64,000 nt of DNA from Peromyscus leucopus (lineage: Eukaryota; Chordata; Mammalia; Rodentia; Cricetidae). A model generated the notes under the pieces. That model was given only the letters and a program-made list of their open reading frames with translations. It searched no databases and had not been told where the DNA came from. The stretch is taken from assembly GCF_004664715.2 (NCBI RefSeq), contig NC_051075.1, positions 32,074,504 through 32,138,503 of the forward strand, in the 5' to 3' direction. The translations under genes were made by a program, and so were the position numbers. Positions 38,205 to 48,895 of this stretch are shown piece by piece (position 1 is the first letter of the stretch; each line of letters opens with the position of its first letter).

Positions 38205-38960
38205 CTTACTTTCAACGTCATTTTTTGAGGATATGACATTTTTATTAATTAAATTTATGCACTTATTTTACATCCCAAACATAGTTTCTCCTCCCTCTTC
38301 TCCTCTGATTCCCTCTGCCACCTCCCCTCTGTACCTCCCAATCCACTTCTCTGTTTCTGTTCAGAGAGAGGCTGGCCTGCCATGGGTGTCAACAAAGCAC
38401 AGCATATCAAGTTGAGGTAGGACTAAGCTCTTCCCCTCATATTAAGGCTTGGGAAGGCAACCCAATATGAGGAATAGGTTCCCAAAAGCCTGCCAAAATG
38501 TTAATGACAGGCCCCGCTCCCATTGCTAGGAGTCCCACAAGTAGACCACAAGCTATACAACTGTTACACATTTGTCGAGGGCCTAGGTCAGGCCCATACA
38601 GTCTCGCTCGCTGTCAGTGCAGAGTCTGTGAGCTCCTATGAGCCCAAGGCAGTTGTCTCTGTAGGTTCCTTTGCAATGACAGTCCTACACAATCCTTCCT
38701 CTCTTCAACAGAATTTCCAGAGCTGGGCCCAGTGCTTGCCTGTGGATCTCTGCATCTGCTTCCATCAGTTACTGGATGAAGGCTCTCTAATGACAGTTAG
38801 GGCAGTCACCAATCTGATTACAGGAGATGGCCAGTTCAGGCTACCAGGCTATCTATTCACTATTGCTAGGAGTCTTAGCTAGATGGGGAGAGTAATGAAA
38901 GAGATGTCTTGATAGGGGTGCATTTTGTGGCCAGGTAGAATCCTGATCCGGGGGAAATCC
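38205..38960 (-). mobile_element. LINE-1 3' region, reverse orientation
   Basis: 'taaatttatgcacttatttt', 'gtcgagggcctaggtcaggc' and 'tgcttccatcagttactgga' correspond to common murine L1-derived blocks in antisense. The 119-codon frame (38523-38882) is derived from it. Confidence 0.75.
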
Positions 38961-38984
38961 CCACAAATCTATCACTATTTTTAA

Positions 38985-39560
38985 TAATCTCTTTTATTTT
39001 TTGAGCATATAATTACATCACTTTCCCATTTCCATTACTCCCTCCAAACCCTCCTATATATCCCTCCTTGCTCGCCATCAAATTCATGGCCTCTTTTTTC
39101 ATTAACTACTATCACACACAAATATGTGTGTGTTCCATATGTGTATATACTTCCTATATATCATATATTAGTTTATTGATTTATGTATTTAGGAATATGT
39201 ATTTTTATTTATTGATCATATTATTTAGGAATATATGTATGTTCTTTATGTGCTTAGGAATATATTTATTTATTTATGAATTTAGGAATATATGTGTACA
39301 TACATATATAAATTGCTAAATACATAAAGTATATCCTGCTTGGTCTGTACAATGTTACTTATATACATGCTTTCAGGGCTGCTCATTTGGTACTGAGTAA
39401 CTAACTGGTGCGCTCTTTCCTTAGGAAACCTCTTTATCCCACTCAGCATTTATTAGTTGCCTGTAGTTCTTCGTGTATAGTTGAGGCCTCATGTATACCT
39501 CCATCTGTCTATTTTAGCATGTCTGTTGTTGGTGAGACCTTTTGGGTGTAACTTTTGACA
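38985..39560 (-). mobile_element. LINE-1 3' UTR, reverse orientation
   Basis: 'cataattacatcactttccc' through 'gttgcctgtagttcttcgtg' matches the reverse L1 piece at 55310-56510. It is followed by a TATA/TTTA-rich low-complexity middle (39115-39320). Confidence 0.7.
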
Positions 39561-39779
39561 TTCCCAAAATACACAATCCCACAACAATTTCCCTATTCCT
39601 CTGGCTCTTACAATCTTTCTATATCCTCTTCCACAATGTTCCCTAAACTAAAGTTGTATTGGAGGGAGGAGGGTAAGATAACAGTAAGGATGTTTGAAAA
39701 GGTCATGAGAAATATTATTAACTACCTAAAAAATACTTACAATACATGTTTGTTGGTGTATAAATATACATGTAGAGTT

Positions 39780-40740
39780 TAGATGAAGTTTTCCTACTTG
39801 GCTGACAATGAGCCTTCCAAGAGCCAAAGACCACCTAACAAAACCCACAGAACCAGGCATGAGAAGCCCTTTTGTGAGTTGTTGGTCAAGGCTGTCCCAG
39901 AGACTCCCCAACATTATAGGACATTGATATTGCCCTTGGTTTCCCCTAGAAGGTTAAGAGCAAGTATCTGAAGACACCATGCACATCAGACACAGAGACC
40001 AGAAGCCCCTTCACTAGAACCAACCCAAATTCCTCTTCCCTGTGCACCAGTGTGGTAATATTTTATCTGTGTACCGCAATAAAGCTTATCTGAGGATCAG
40101 AGGAAAAAGCCAGCCACTATATTAAACATAGACATCAGGCAATGGTAGCACACACCTTTAATCCTGTCCCTCTGGAAGGCAGAGATCCATCTGGATCTCT
40201 GTGAGTTCAAGGTCACACTGGGAACAGAGCCAAGCGTGGTGGTACATACCTTTAATCTCAGCATTAACCATAAAGATCTGGAGTTCTCAGACAGACAGGA
40301 AGTGACAGAGCTGAGCAGGAAGAGGAAGTGATGTAGTTGGGTGGAGAGAGAAAATGTGATGGCAAAACAAAAAGCCATATAGGCATGGGTATACAGAAAG
40401 TAGCTCTCTTTGGCTGAGGATCTCCAAGTGGTGAGAACGTGGCTGGCTTCTTTCTGCCTTTCTGATCTCTCCATTTTAACTCCAATATCTGGTTCCAGGT
40501 TTTCCATTAATAAGACCATTTAGCAATTTGTCTACAGACTAGCTTTTCATGGTACCAGAAAGCACCATGGAAGCTTCCAAGGGAGGGAAGCAACCAACAG
40601 TCCTACCCATCTATGATGCTTGTGAACTAAAAGAATGAGAATTATGGCAAAATAACCTGAAGGAAGCAGCAGTGGTACCCATACCTGTGCAGGGACTAAC
40701 GGCTCCCTAATTGCACTAAAGATCAACTTTGAATTTATTT
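39780..40740 (+). mobile_element. LINE-1 3' fragment split by an LTR insertion
   Basis: The left part (39780-40050) and right part (40536-40740: 'gactagcttttcatggtacc', 'agggagggaagcaaccaaca') are contiguous in the equivalent antisense copy near 56200-56280, so the LTR between them is a later insertion. Confidence 0.75.
40051..40535 (+). mobile_element. LTR, family B copy 2 (carries B1-like modules)
   Basis: TGTGGTAATATT...TCTACA, 485 bp, inserted in L1. The flanking hexamers CACCAG / GACTAG agree at 4 of 6, compatible with an aged duplication. It contains AATAAA ('gcaataaagcttatc') near the left end and two B1-like heads ('cacacctttaatcctg', 'catacctttaatctcagca'). Confidence 0.8.
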
Positions 40741-40862
40741 CCATATTATCCCCTTTTTATCATTATTAGAACTATTTATATGTTTATATATCCAGTTATT
40801 AAAATAAATAATTTCTCAAACTTAATTTAAAAAATAAATTTTGACATGTGCAAACAAAAAGA

Positions 40863-40999
40863 TAATCCCAGCACTCGGGAGGCAGAGGCAGGCGGATCTC
40901 TGTGAGTTCGAGGCCAGCCTGGGCTACCAAGTGAGTCCCAGGAAAGGCACAAAGCTACACAGAGAAACCCTGTCTTGAAAAAATCAAAAAAAAAAAAAG
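40863..40999 (+). mobile_element. B1 SINE, 5'-truncated
   Basis: Lacks the first ~25 bp of B1 and starts at 'taatcccagcactcggg'. The rest is low-divergence cricetid type. Flanking 'aaaaagata' on both sides suggests truncation at insertion rather than later loss. Confidence 0.9.
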
Positions 41000-41009
41000 A
41001 TACTGTCCT

Positions 41010-41150
41010 GTCACATATTTAGAATATATATATGCATATAAGTACTTAAACATGTGTATAGGTATACATAAATATATGCATATACACATGAATATGCATG
41101 TGTGTATAATATATGTGTATATATAAATGTAGAAATACAACTTGCTCAGC
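41010..41150. repeat. TA/TG-rich low-complexity tract
   Basis: Imperfect TATATG/CATATA purine-pyrimidine alternation. Confidence 0.8.
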
Positions 41151-41219
41151 CTAATATACATATATACTGAATTTATTTCTGTAACTTGTGTGTATATGGC
41201 TGCACTGGACATGCAATAA

Positions 41220-41640
41220 GTGGACTCATACCTGGGAAAGACTAATTTTCCCTTGCCCAGGAATGATTAGTTGTCTGTAGTTCTCAGTATAGGGGTGGGA
41301 TCTTCTAAAAATTTCCCCTTCCATGTTAACATGTCCATTGATATCAACAATGTTCCAGTTTGTCTGTATAGCCATTTCCAGCACAGACTGTTTCCCAGCT
41401 GACTACTTGGTATTCTAGACCTCACAATCTTCCCACCCCTCTTCTATGATGTTCCCTAAGTCACAGATTGCAGGAATTATAAAGTAGATTTGTCTGTTGG
41501 GACTGGACTTCCCAAGATCTGCTGATCTCTGCATTATGTCCAGGTGTGGTTTTCTGTGATGGGTTCCAATAAGTTTATAGCATACAAGGAGTTTTTAAAA
41601 TTTGATTAAATTATAGTCTGGGCTTTTTCTTACCTCTTAA
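41220..41640 (-). mobile_element. LINE-1 3' UTR fragment, reverse orientation
   Basis: 'gattagttgtctgtagttct', 'aacatgtccattgatatcaa' and 'tgtggttttctgtgatgggt' parallel the antisense L1 pieces at 39.4 and 55.6 kb. Confidence 0.65.
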
Positions 41641-41949
41641 TGAAGTAGTTCTCAAAGGCGTATGATTTTTTTTATCCCCAGGGACATTTGGCAATGTCTA
41701 GAAACATTTTAACAATTGGGGACACTGTTGGTATCATGTGGTGGGTTAAGGTCAAGGACTCTGCTAAACATCCTACAATACACACCACCACCCAGATACA
41801 TATATTAATAGTATAAAGGTAAGAATCCCTGCTTAGAGAAAAGTTACAGATTCAGAACTTGAATCTTTAAGATCAGAACAGGGTGATTGCCTCTAGGCTC
41901 TGTCGGAAGACATCACCATTCTTCCTAGATATAATGGGAAGCCATACCT
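41641..41949. other. Intergenic DNA, no gene
   Basis: No supported feature. Confidence 0.45.
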
Positions 41950-42328
41950 TGTAATTGGAGTTTTCCTGTGTCCACCCAGCTCCTGCAGCCTCTCAGACCC
42001 AAGTAAACACACAGAGACTTATATTACTTATAAACTGTATGGCTGTGGCAGGCTTCTTGCTATCTAGTTCTTCTATCATAAGTTAACCCATTTCTATAAA
42101 TCTATACCTTGCCATGTGGCTCATGGCTTACCAGTAACTTTACATCTTACTTCTCATGGTGGCAGTGGCTGGCAGTGTCTCCTGACTCAGCCTTCCTCCT
42201 CCCAGAATTCTCCTCTCTGTTTATCCTGCCTATACTATACTTCCTGCCTGACTACTGGCCAATCAGCTTTTTATTTATCAATCAATCAGAGCAACATATT
42301 CACAGCATACAGAAAGACATCCCCAGGA
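41950..42328. mobile_element. Solo LTR, family A copy 5
   Basis: A 379-bp element, TGTAATTGG...CCCCAGGA (the last CA has decayed to GA), flanked by ATACCT (41944-41949) and ATACCC (42329-42334), 5 of 6 matching. The right end carries the 'catacagaaagacatcccc' extension shared with copy 6. Confidence 0.82.
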
Positions 42329-42727
42329 ATACCCAAAATAGATGTTAGCCTTGTTTGAGGTAAAATTCTTAATAGCTAAGCTTCATAGTAGTTGCACGTT
42401 AACATCACTTAGAAAAATTAAGACTATGCACTTCCCAGTCTTCCTTTTCAGAGATTCTCCCTCTGTACATATGTTAAGACCTAAACCACTCATGTGACCA
42501 TCGCTCTTGGTGCTTCCAACAAGAAACTACATTTGAAAACTGCTAACCTCAAGAAATATCTGGAGTCCTTGTCAAAGTTAAAAAATCATCAAAGCTGCAC
42601 TAGAGCCATTGATCAGAATTTCTAGAGGTAAGGCCTGAGAACCTAGATTTGTAACAATGGTCTCTTTATGACTCTTACTATGGACATGTTTGGGATATAG
42701 TGGTCCAAATGATCTTAAAAACTAGGA

Positions 42728-43143
42728 TGTAACTGAAGTTTTCTTGTGTCCCACCTGGCCCATGGTCAGAACAAATCTCTCTCACCCGCCAGTCCTGCAG
42801 CTGCTTGAACCCAAATAAACACACAGAGGCTTATATTAATTAAAACTGCTCAGCCATTAGCTCAGGCCCACCACTGACTAGTTCTTACATTTAAACTAAT
42901 TCATGATTCTTATTTATGTTTAGCCACGTGGCTTGGTACCTTTTCTCAGTTTTGCCTTCACATCTTGCTTCCTCTATGTCTGGCTGGTGACTCCCAACTC
43001 AGCCTTCCTGTTCCCAGAATTCTCCTCTCTGCTTATCCTGCCTATACTATACTTCCTGCCTGGCTACTGACCAATCAGCATTTTATTTATCAACCAAATC
43101 AGAGCAACACACATTCACGGCATACAGAAAGACATCCCCAGCA
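42728..43143. mobile_element. Solo LTR, family A copy 6, with 6-bp target-site duplication
   Basis: A 416-bp element, TGTAACTGAAG...CCCCAGCA, flanked by CTAGGA at 42722-42727 and 43144-43149. It has the same right-end extension as copy 5 and an extra internal segment ('cattagctcaggcccaccac') absent from copies 1-4. Confidence 0.9.
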
Positions 43144-43289
43144 CTAGGATCTGTAAATATGGCCCTCAGAGACAATATCAGCATTTCATGAGAATGGGAT
43201 AACTGAGAGAGGGGAAAAAAAGTCAAAGCCAAATTCAGTCTATCATAAGAGATAATATAATTAAATGAAGGCTAAGAGAGGGAGAATTA

Positions 43290-43620
43290 GTATTCCTAGG
43301 GATGAGCCCCCAATTGGTTATGCAATACCAAGTGGTCAGCCCTGAAATGCACATACTAGCCACAATAAACAGGCTGAGCAAGTTGTATTTATACACTTAT
43401 GTATACATATAGTATACATGTACAAATATACATTTATGTATGTGTGCATATATACATATGCTTGTACATGTGCATATATATGTATATATAATAATCAATA
43501 ACAAGAGGCCATGAACTTGAGAGAAAGAGTAATATGGCATGGGAGGGACTAGAGAGAGGAAAGGGAAGGGGGGAATGATGTAATTTTATTTTAATGAAAA
43601 TTTAAAGTTATTAAGAAAAG
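43290..43620 (+). mobile_element. LINE-1 3' end
   Basis: 'cccaattggttatgcaatac', 'ggctgagcaagttgtattta' and the purine-rich 'gagaggaaagggaaggggg' end parallel the L1 ends at 9.4-10.7 and 30.1-31.0 kb. Confidence 0.75.
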
Positions 43621-45495
43621 AATGACCCCATGGGATGAAGAATTTGATCTCTCTGCTCTGAAGAGGCACTGCCCTGATTCTGCTCTACTGTGGTTAATTC
43701 AAGAAGTGTCATCAAATCTGTCCCTTTCTGTGGATACTATAGAGAGACTTTTCCCAGCTGCTGCTTTGGATGTTATGTTCATATGTGTTAACATTTCCAT
43801 AATACCTAATAAGGTCAATGAAGAAAGGCAGACACAAGAGCCCATGGCATACTCAGTCATTTGCCAGTTTCCTAGGTGACCTCATTATACCTTTGTGCAT
43901 GGATTCAGCCTCGAAGCACACTCCTGCTAATATTTCTGACATAAGCACTTCAGGAACAGCTCAGTGCTGATGAGAAGTTACACAGTGAGCTGTGTCAGGC
44001 TTCCAGCCATCTGATTAGACACCATGAGTGAGTCATATTTTATAAGCAAAGGGAAGGCCAAGTGTTCTGTAGCCACAGAAAATAAACTAATCATCTACAT
44101 GCCAGCTGTTCCATAAAGCCACAGGGAAAGAAGGAGGCAGTATCCATTGACAACGGCTGCTGGCCTTCAGTTCTCAGTCAACTGTGGATTCAAGCAGTCT
44201 TAGCTCAGAGAGAGCATCAACTCTCATCTGACTCAACCACCATGTATTCAAATACTCTGTGACCCTACCAGCTCAGCAAATCGATGTCAGATTATCTATC
44301 CTAGGATGACTTCCAGTTTGGTTTGGTTTGGTTTAAAATAGACAGTCTTGAATCAGGACTCGGCCCTACTTTACTAAAATCTCCAGCAACGGTACAATTT
44401 CTAGAGCAAAGCTGTACTTTCTGTCTTTGGACAATCTTCGTAAAGTCTTGTTTTATTCTCACAGATTAGTTCTCCATAGCTTCCACCATGGGTTCTAAAT
44501 CATTCACTTAAGACTTTTGGTTTTGTCCTAGCTAGCTCTCAGTATTTCCATTGTTCAACAAGTGACAAAATATTGAGTCATCTGCTTAGTCTCCCACAAA
44601 TGTCTCACAGTTAGAGTGGCATAACCCGGGGGAAATGCAACATTCTAATGCAGCACAAAGTGTAGCAGACTTTCTCTCACACTTCACATAGCCAGCTCCC
44701 AGGTATTGCATGCATTCTCCACACTGACCTTACCTGAATTAGACCCAAATGCCACTTTGCAATTATTTTACTTCTATGAGATTTCTTTTTCTCCTCCCCA
44801 CTCACAGACTGCTCACAGTCCATTAACTTCCTATTTAATGCTGACCTGCTAATCTCACCCCTTTGCTCTTAGTTTAAGGTACTGTCATCAGTATCTTCTG
44901 AGGAAGTAGAAATACTGTGTCCCCACCTCACCGAACTAACATTTAAGCTTAACACATAGTACCAAACCACCCAAGTGGAATCACAAACATCAGGGAACTT
45001 ACCCAATCAAATCTCACATAATAAAATGTAAGTAATCAAAAAAGCATAGAGGAAAGTCTGGAGCATTCTATATGACTTCTCACATCCTACCTTTTCATGT
45101 TGAACTGGTCCCATCTGCCTGAAGAATAGATGAGATCTCTAAATGAGGTTTGTAAGCCACTTTATACATTTAGGACTGGTAAGTTTTAAGATCATTGCTT
45201 TCTACACACAGGAATTACATGACATTTTCACATTTTACAATGTTGTAGGTTCTAGGTGATTTTAGCATAATTTTAAGCCAGAAACAAACTATATTGAATA
45301 TTGCATAGATGAGGACTCCCCTTCTAGCAAGTATCACTGGTCTATTTACCTGAAGGGTCAGTTATCCCATTTACAGAGAGATTAGATGGCATCAGTTGTC
45401 CTCATTTTTTTTCCCTCAGAAGCATCACCCTGGTACTTAGGGTAGAAATGGTCCACACTTCTCCCTTAAAACTTTTCTCACTGGCATTGTACTGT
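43621..45495. other. Intergenic DNA, no gene
   Basis: A long unique-looking stretch with few repeats. The 85-codon frame at 43622-43879 has no recognisable domain. Nothing supported. Confidence 0.5.
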
Positions 45496-45497
45496 CC

Positions 45498-45860
45498 TAG
45501 TTTACTTTCTGTTGCTGTGACAAAATATTCTGACGAAAAGAAACTTTTAGAGGAGGTTTATTTCAGCTTAAATTTCAAGGTCATAGACCTTCAATGAGGG
45601 AAATTAGAGCAGGAGCTCAAGACAGGAGCCTCAACAAGAAACCATGAAGGAATGCTGATTACTCGCCCACTCAGTGGCTCGTGATTTTTGATATATCTCA
45701 AGTACACCTGCCCTAGGGATGTTACCACCCACAGTGGGCTGGGCCTTTCTACAGCAATTAGCAATTTTTTAGAAAGTGCCCCACAAATATCCCCACACGC
45801 CAATATGATTGAGACAATTGCTCAGTTGAAGTTTCCTCTTCCTAGGTGACTCTAGGATGT
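45498..45860 (+). repeat. Rodent interspersed repeat (LTR-like family, unnamed)
   Basis: 'tttctgttgctgtgacaaaa', 'cacccacagtgggctgggcc' and an end near 'gtgtcaggctggca' follow a very common rodent repeat pattern related to the one at 449-820. Subfamily not named. Confidence 0.65.
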
Positions 45861-46119
45861 GTCAGGCTGGCAAAAAAAAAAAAAAAAACAATCAGCACAC
45901 ATGTATGTCCTCATTTATTCTTATTAGAGAGGAATAATCCAGAGTTTATACTAGTAAGTACCCTACATTTGATTCTCTTAGCTGTTCTTTCCATCACACA
46001 CTTGATGGGTTTTATTTTCCATGTTTTGGTGTGTCTTCTTTTGCTGTGCCCTCTGATGCAGCTTTAATGTACATGCCAGCATCTTCCCTCTCCATTTACT
46101 CCCTCCCTTCCACACCCAC

Positions 46120-46197
46120 CACAGCCTTTTGCTAAGTGCTAGGGATTGATTCTGAAGCTTTACCCTGTGTTCTACCACTGAGCTAAACCGCCAGAGT
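46120..46197 (-). mobile_element. ID/B4-type SINE head
   Basis: 'gctagggattgattctgaag' followed by 'gttctaccactgagctaaac' is the reverse complement of the ID-type tRNA-like head. Confidence 0.7.
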
Positions 46198-47802
46198 CCA
46201 GCACCTTTTCTTTACTATATAAATAATTTCTTTTCTCCTATTAACAACGTTTCTTAGTTAGTTGTTATCCTAAAAGTATTAACATCTCCTTTGCCCTTAT
46301 GTTTACAACTTGAAATTCAAAGTATTTAGTGCTAAATGTGACTGTTAACTACTAATATGTATCATTTGGGCATTCCCTGAACTATGTAAGGTATTTTTGG
46401 CTGCTCATTAACCATCCCCATCTGCATGTTTCATAAGTGCTTGAAACTTCAAAATCTGAAACTAGAAATTGTATCTATTTCCGTTTTCTAGTATGTCTCT
46501 ATATCCTTTTCCAAAACTGTAGTGAGTCAAACGCACATACCTGGATGTGCAGAATAATAGTCATGTAAAATATTCTTTTATCCATTGAGCACGACATCCG
46601 CTCAGCAGAAAGCAGTATTATTTCTATCTTCAAGATAACTCTCAAATCTATTTGCCTTTCAGAACAATAAGATTGCTTGCCCTGAGTCATTTATCATGTA
46701 AGTCCAGTCACTCAACACCCCCCAAAAGTTGTATCACACATTTTCTAGTCATCATAAGAAATAGCTCCCAATCCTGAACCCAAGGTCTATGAAATCTATC
46801 ATCCTAGCATGCTGGTTCAGAAACCTCGAGATGGAGAAAATGAAAGAGTAAATAGTAATGCTGTGGATTCTGACACTGAGAGTGCTGCATGGTTTCTTTT
46901 CATTTGTTCATGCTGTCTTTGTCATCGCTATTGTTTTAGTTTTTGCTCATGTCTATGAGTTGTTTTATGCACAGCAATAGTTTTCCTGATCTTCAGTTCC
47001 CCTGGTAACAATTTTAAGCAATATTTGGAGGTAGATAACAGAATTGTGAAATCCCAAATACATAATTCAGGTTGGTACGACTTTGGACCTCTGCAGGAAA
47101 GCGAAAATGATAATTTTCCATCAAGAAATCATGTTAGTATCTAGTTCTCAGAATTCTCTAGCAAGTCTTAAGTGGTTAGAAATGCACCACACTCAGTTAT
47201 GTTCTTTCCCTTAAGTCTGGGCATGTTTATAATAAATACACATTATCTATGCATAATAGTGCAAATGTACAGAAACACTATATTTATAGGGGAAACCTGC
47301 AAGCTGGGAACTTATCATGAGTTGGCTGATGCTACAATCTTGAGACAGAAATTCCTTCACTAGACAACCTCAGTTTGGAATTTTAAGCTCTTTATCTGAC
47401 TAAATGAGGCTCACTCACACTGCGAAAGGCAATACAACTTAAATATCACACACAGAAAGAAAATGGAAAGAAATAAATGAAAATATTTTCTTTAGTGTGA
47501 TAATGGCTGTATCAGTTTTTTAAAAAACTCTCAAACTATGTCACTGACCTAGCATATATCAAGCCACTGAATTCAATCCCTAGCATTACAGAAGTAAACA
47601 AATAAACTATAAAAATTATTGTAGACATTAATCACACCTGCATAGCATTATCCAAGCACCTGTATTAGTATTTGATTATCCACTGGACACTATTTACTAG
47701 CTAAAGCAATATATAAAAAAATAATTCTCGCAACCATATGACAAGTTCTTCTGATTTTTCCCCTCTGGGCATAATTAATATGACCCATGTAAAAGCCAAG
47801 AT
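46198..47802. other. Intergenic DNA, no gene
   Basis: AT-rich. A faint ID-like piece lies at about 47540-47610. No gene supported. Confidence 0.5.
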
Positions 47803-47820
47803 AAAAATCTGTCAAAGGGG

Positions 47821-48185
47821 CCCCCAACTGGATCAGGCCCTCTGAATAGGTGAGACAGTTGATTGGCTTGTTCTGTTTGGGAGGCATCCAGGCAGTGGAA
47901 CCGGGTTCTGTGCTTAGTGCATAAGTTGGCTGTTTGAAACCTGGGGCTTATGCAGGGAAGCTTGGCTCAGCCTGGGAGGAGAGGACTGGACCTGCCTGGA
48001 CTGAGTCTACCAGGTTGATCTTAATCCTTGGGGGAGGCTTTGCCCTGGAGGAGGTGGGAATGGGGGGTGGGCTGGGGGAAGGGGATGAGGCCAGGAGTGG
48101 GGAGAACAAGGGAATCCGTGGCCAATATGTAGAACTAAATTATATTGTAAAATTAAATTAAATTAAATTAAAAAAAGAACAAACA
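47821..48185 (+). mobile_element. Young 5'-truncated LINE-1 3' UTR with target-site duplication
   Basis: Contains the G-rich L1 3' UTR ('ggtgggaatggggggtgggc') and the typical end 'gggaatccgtggccaatatg' followed by ATTAA repeats and A-rich tail. Flanks 'aaaatctgtcaaagggg' (about 47804-47820) and 'aaaatctgtcaaaagggg' (about 48187-48204) are a clear target-site duplication. Confidence 0.9.
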
Positions 48186-48377
48186 AAAAATCTGTCAAAA
48201 GGGGAAGCATTTTAGAGAAGAACTTCTTGAATTGAAGAGTATATAATTATTTTTAAGTTTTCATTCATATGCTGTTGAGGATGGAAACACTAGCATTTCA
48301 CAGTCCCAGAAATGTGCTTTGTTATGCCAGTTCAATTATGAGAAGTTGGTATCACAAAGAACTCCTCAGATGATCTG

Positions 48378-48889
48378 TGAGGTAGTATTGTGTTTCCCAA
48401 AATATTGTGCACCCAAATAAACTTCTCTGGGGTCAGAGACAGAACAGCCACAATATTAAACGTGAGGATAGGCAGTGGTAGCACACGCCTTTAATCCTAG
48501 CATTCCAGAGGCAGAAATCCATGTGTTCAAGGATACAGCCAAGCATGGTGTGACTCACACCCTTAATCCCAGAAAGCCAGCCTTTAATTCCAAGGAGTGA
48601 TAGTAAAAAGCAGAAAGGTATATAAGGTGTGAGGACCAGAAACTAGAAGCATTTGGCTGGTTAAGCATTTGGCCTGGTTAAGCATTCAAGCTTTTGAGCA
48701 GCAGTTCAGCTGAGACCCATTCTGGATGAGGACTCAGAGGCCTCCAGTCTGAGGAAGCAAGACCAGCTGAGGATCCAGCGAGGTGAGGTAGCTGTGGCTT
48801 GTTCTGGCTCTCTGATCTTCCAGTGTTCACCCCAATAACTGGCCTCAGGTTTGATTTTATTAATAAGAACTTTTAAGATTCATGCTACA
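48378..48889 (+). mobile_element. LTR, family B copy 3, with 6-bp target-site duplication
   Basis: TGAGGTAGTATT...GCTACA, 512 bp, flanked by GATCTG at 48372-48377 and 48890-48895. It carries the two B1-like heads ('cacacgcctttaatcctagc', 'cacacccttaatcccagaa') and a tandem 'ggttaagcatttggc' duplication. The 6-bp duplication supports a class II LTR. Confidence 0.88.
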
Positions 48890-48895
48890 GATCTG

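Noticed and set aside
38523..38882. 119-codon plus-strand frame
   Set aside because: Antisense of an L1-derived block shared with many rodent L1 copies.
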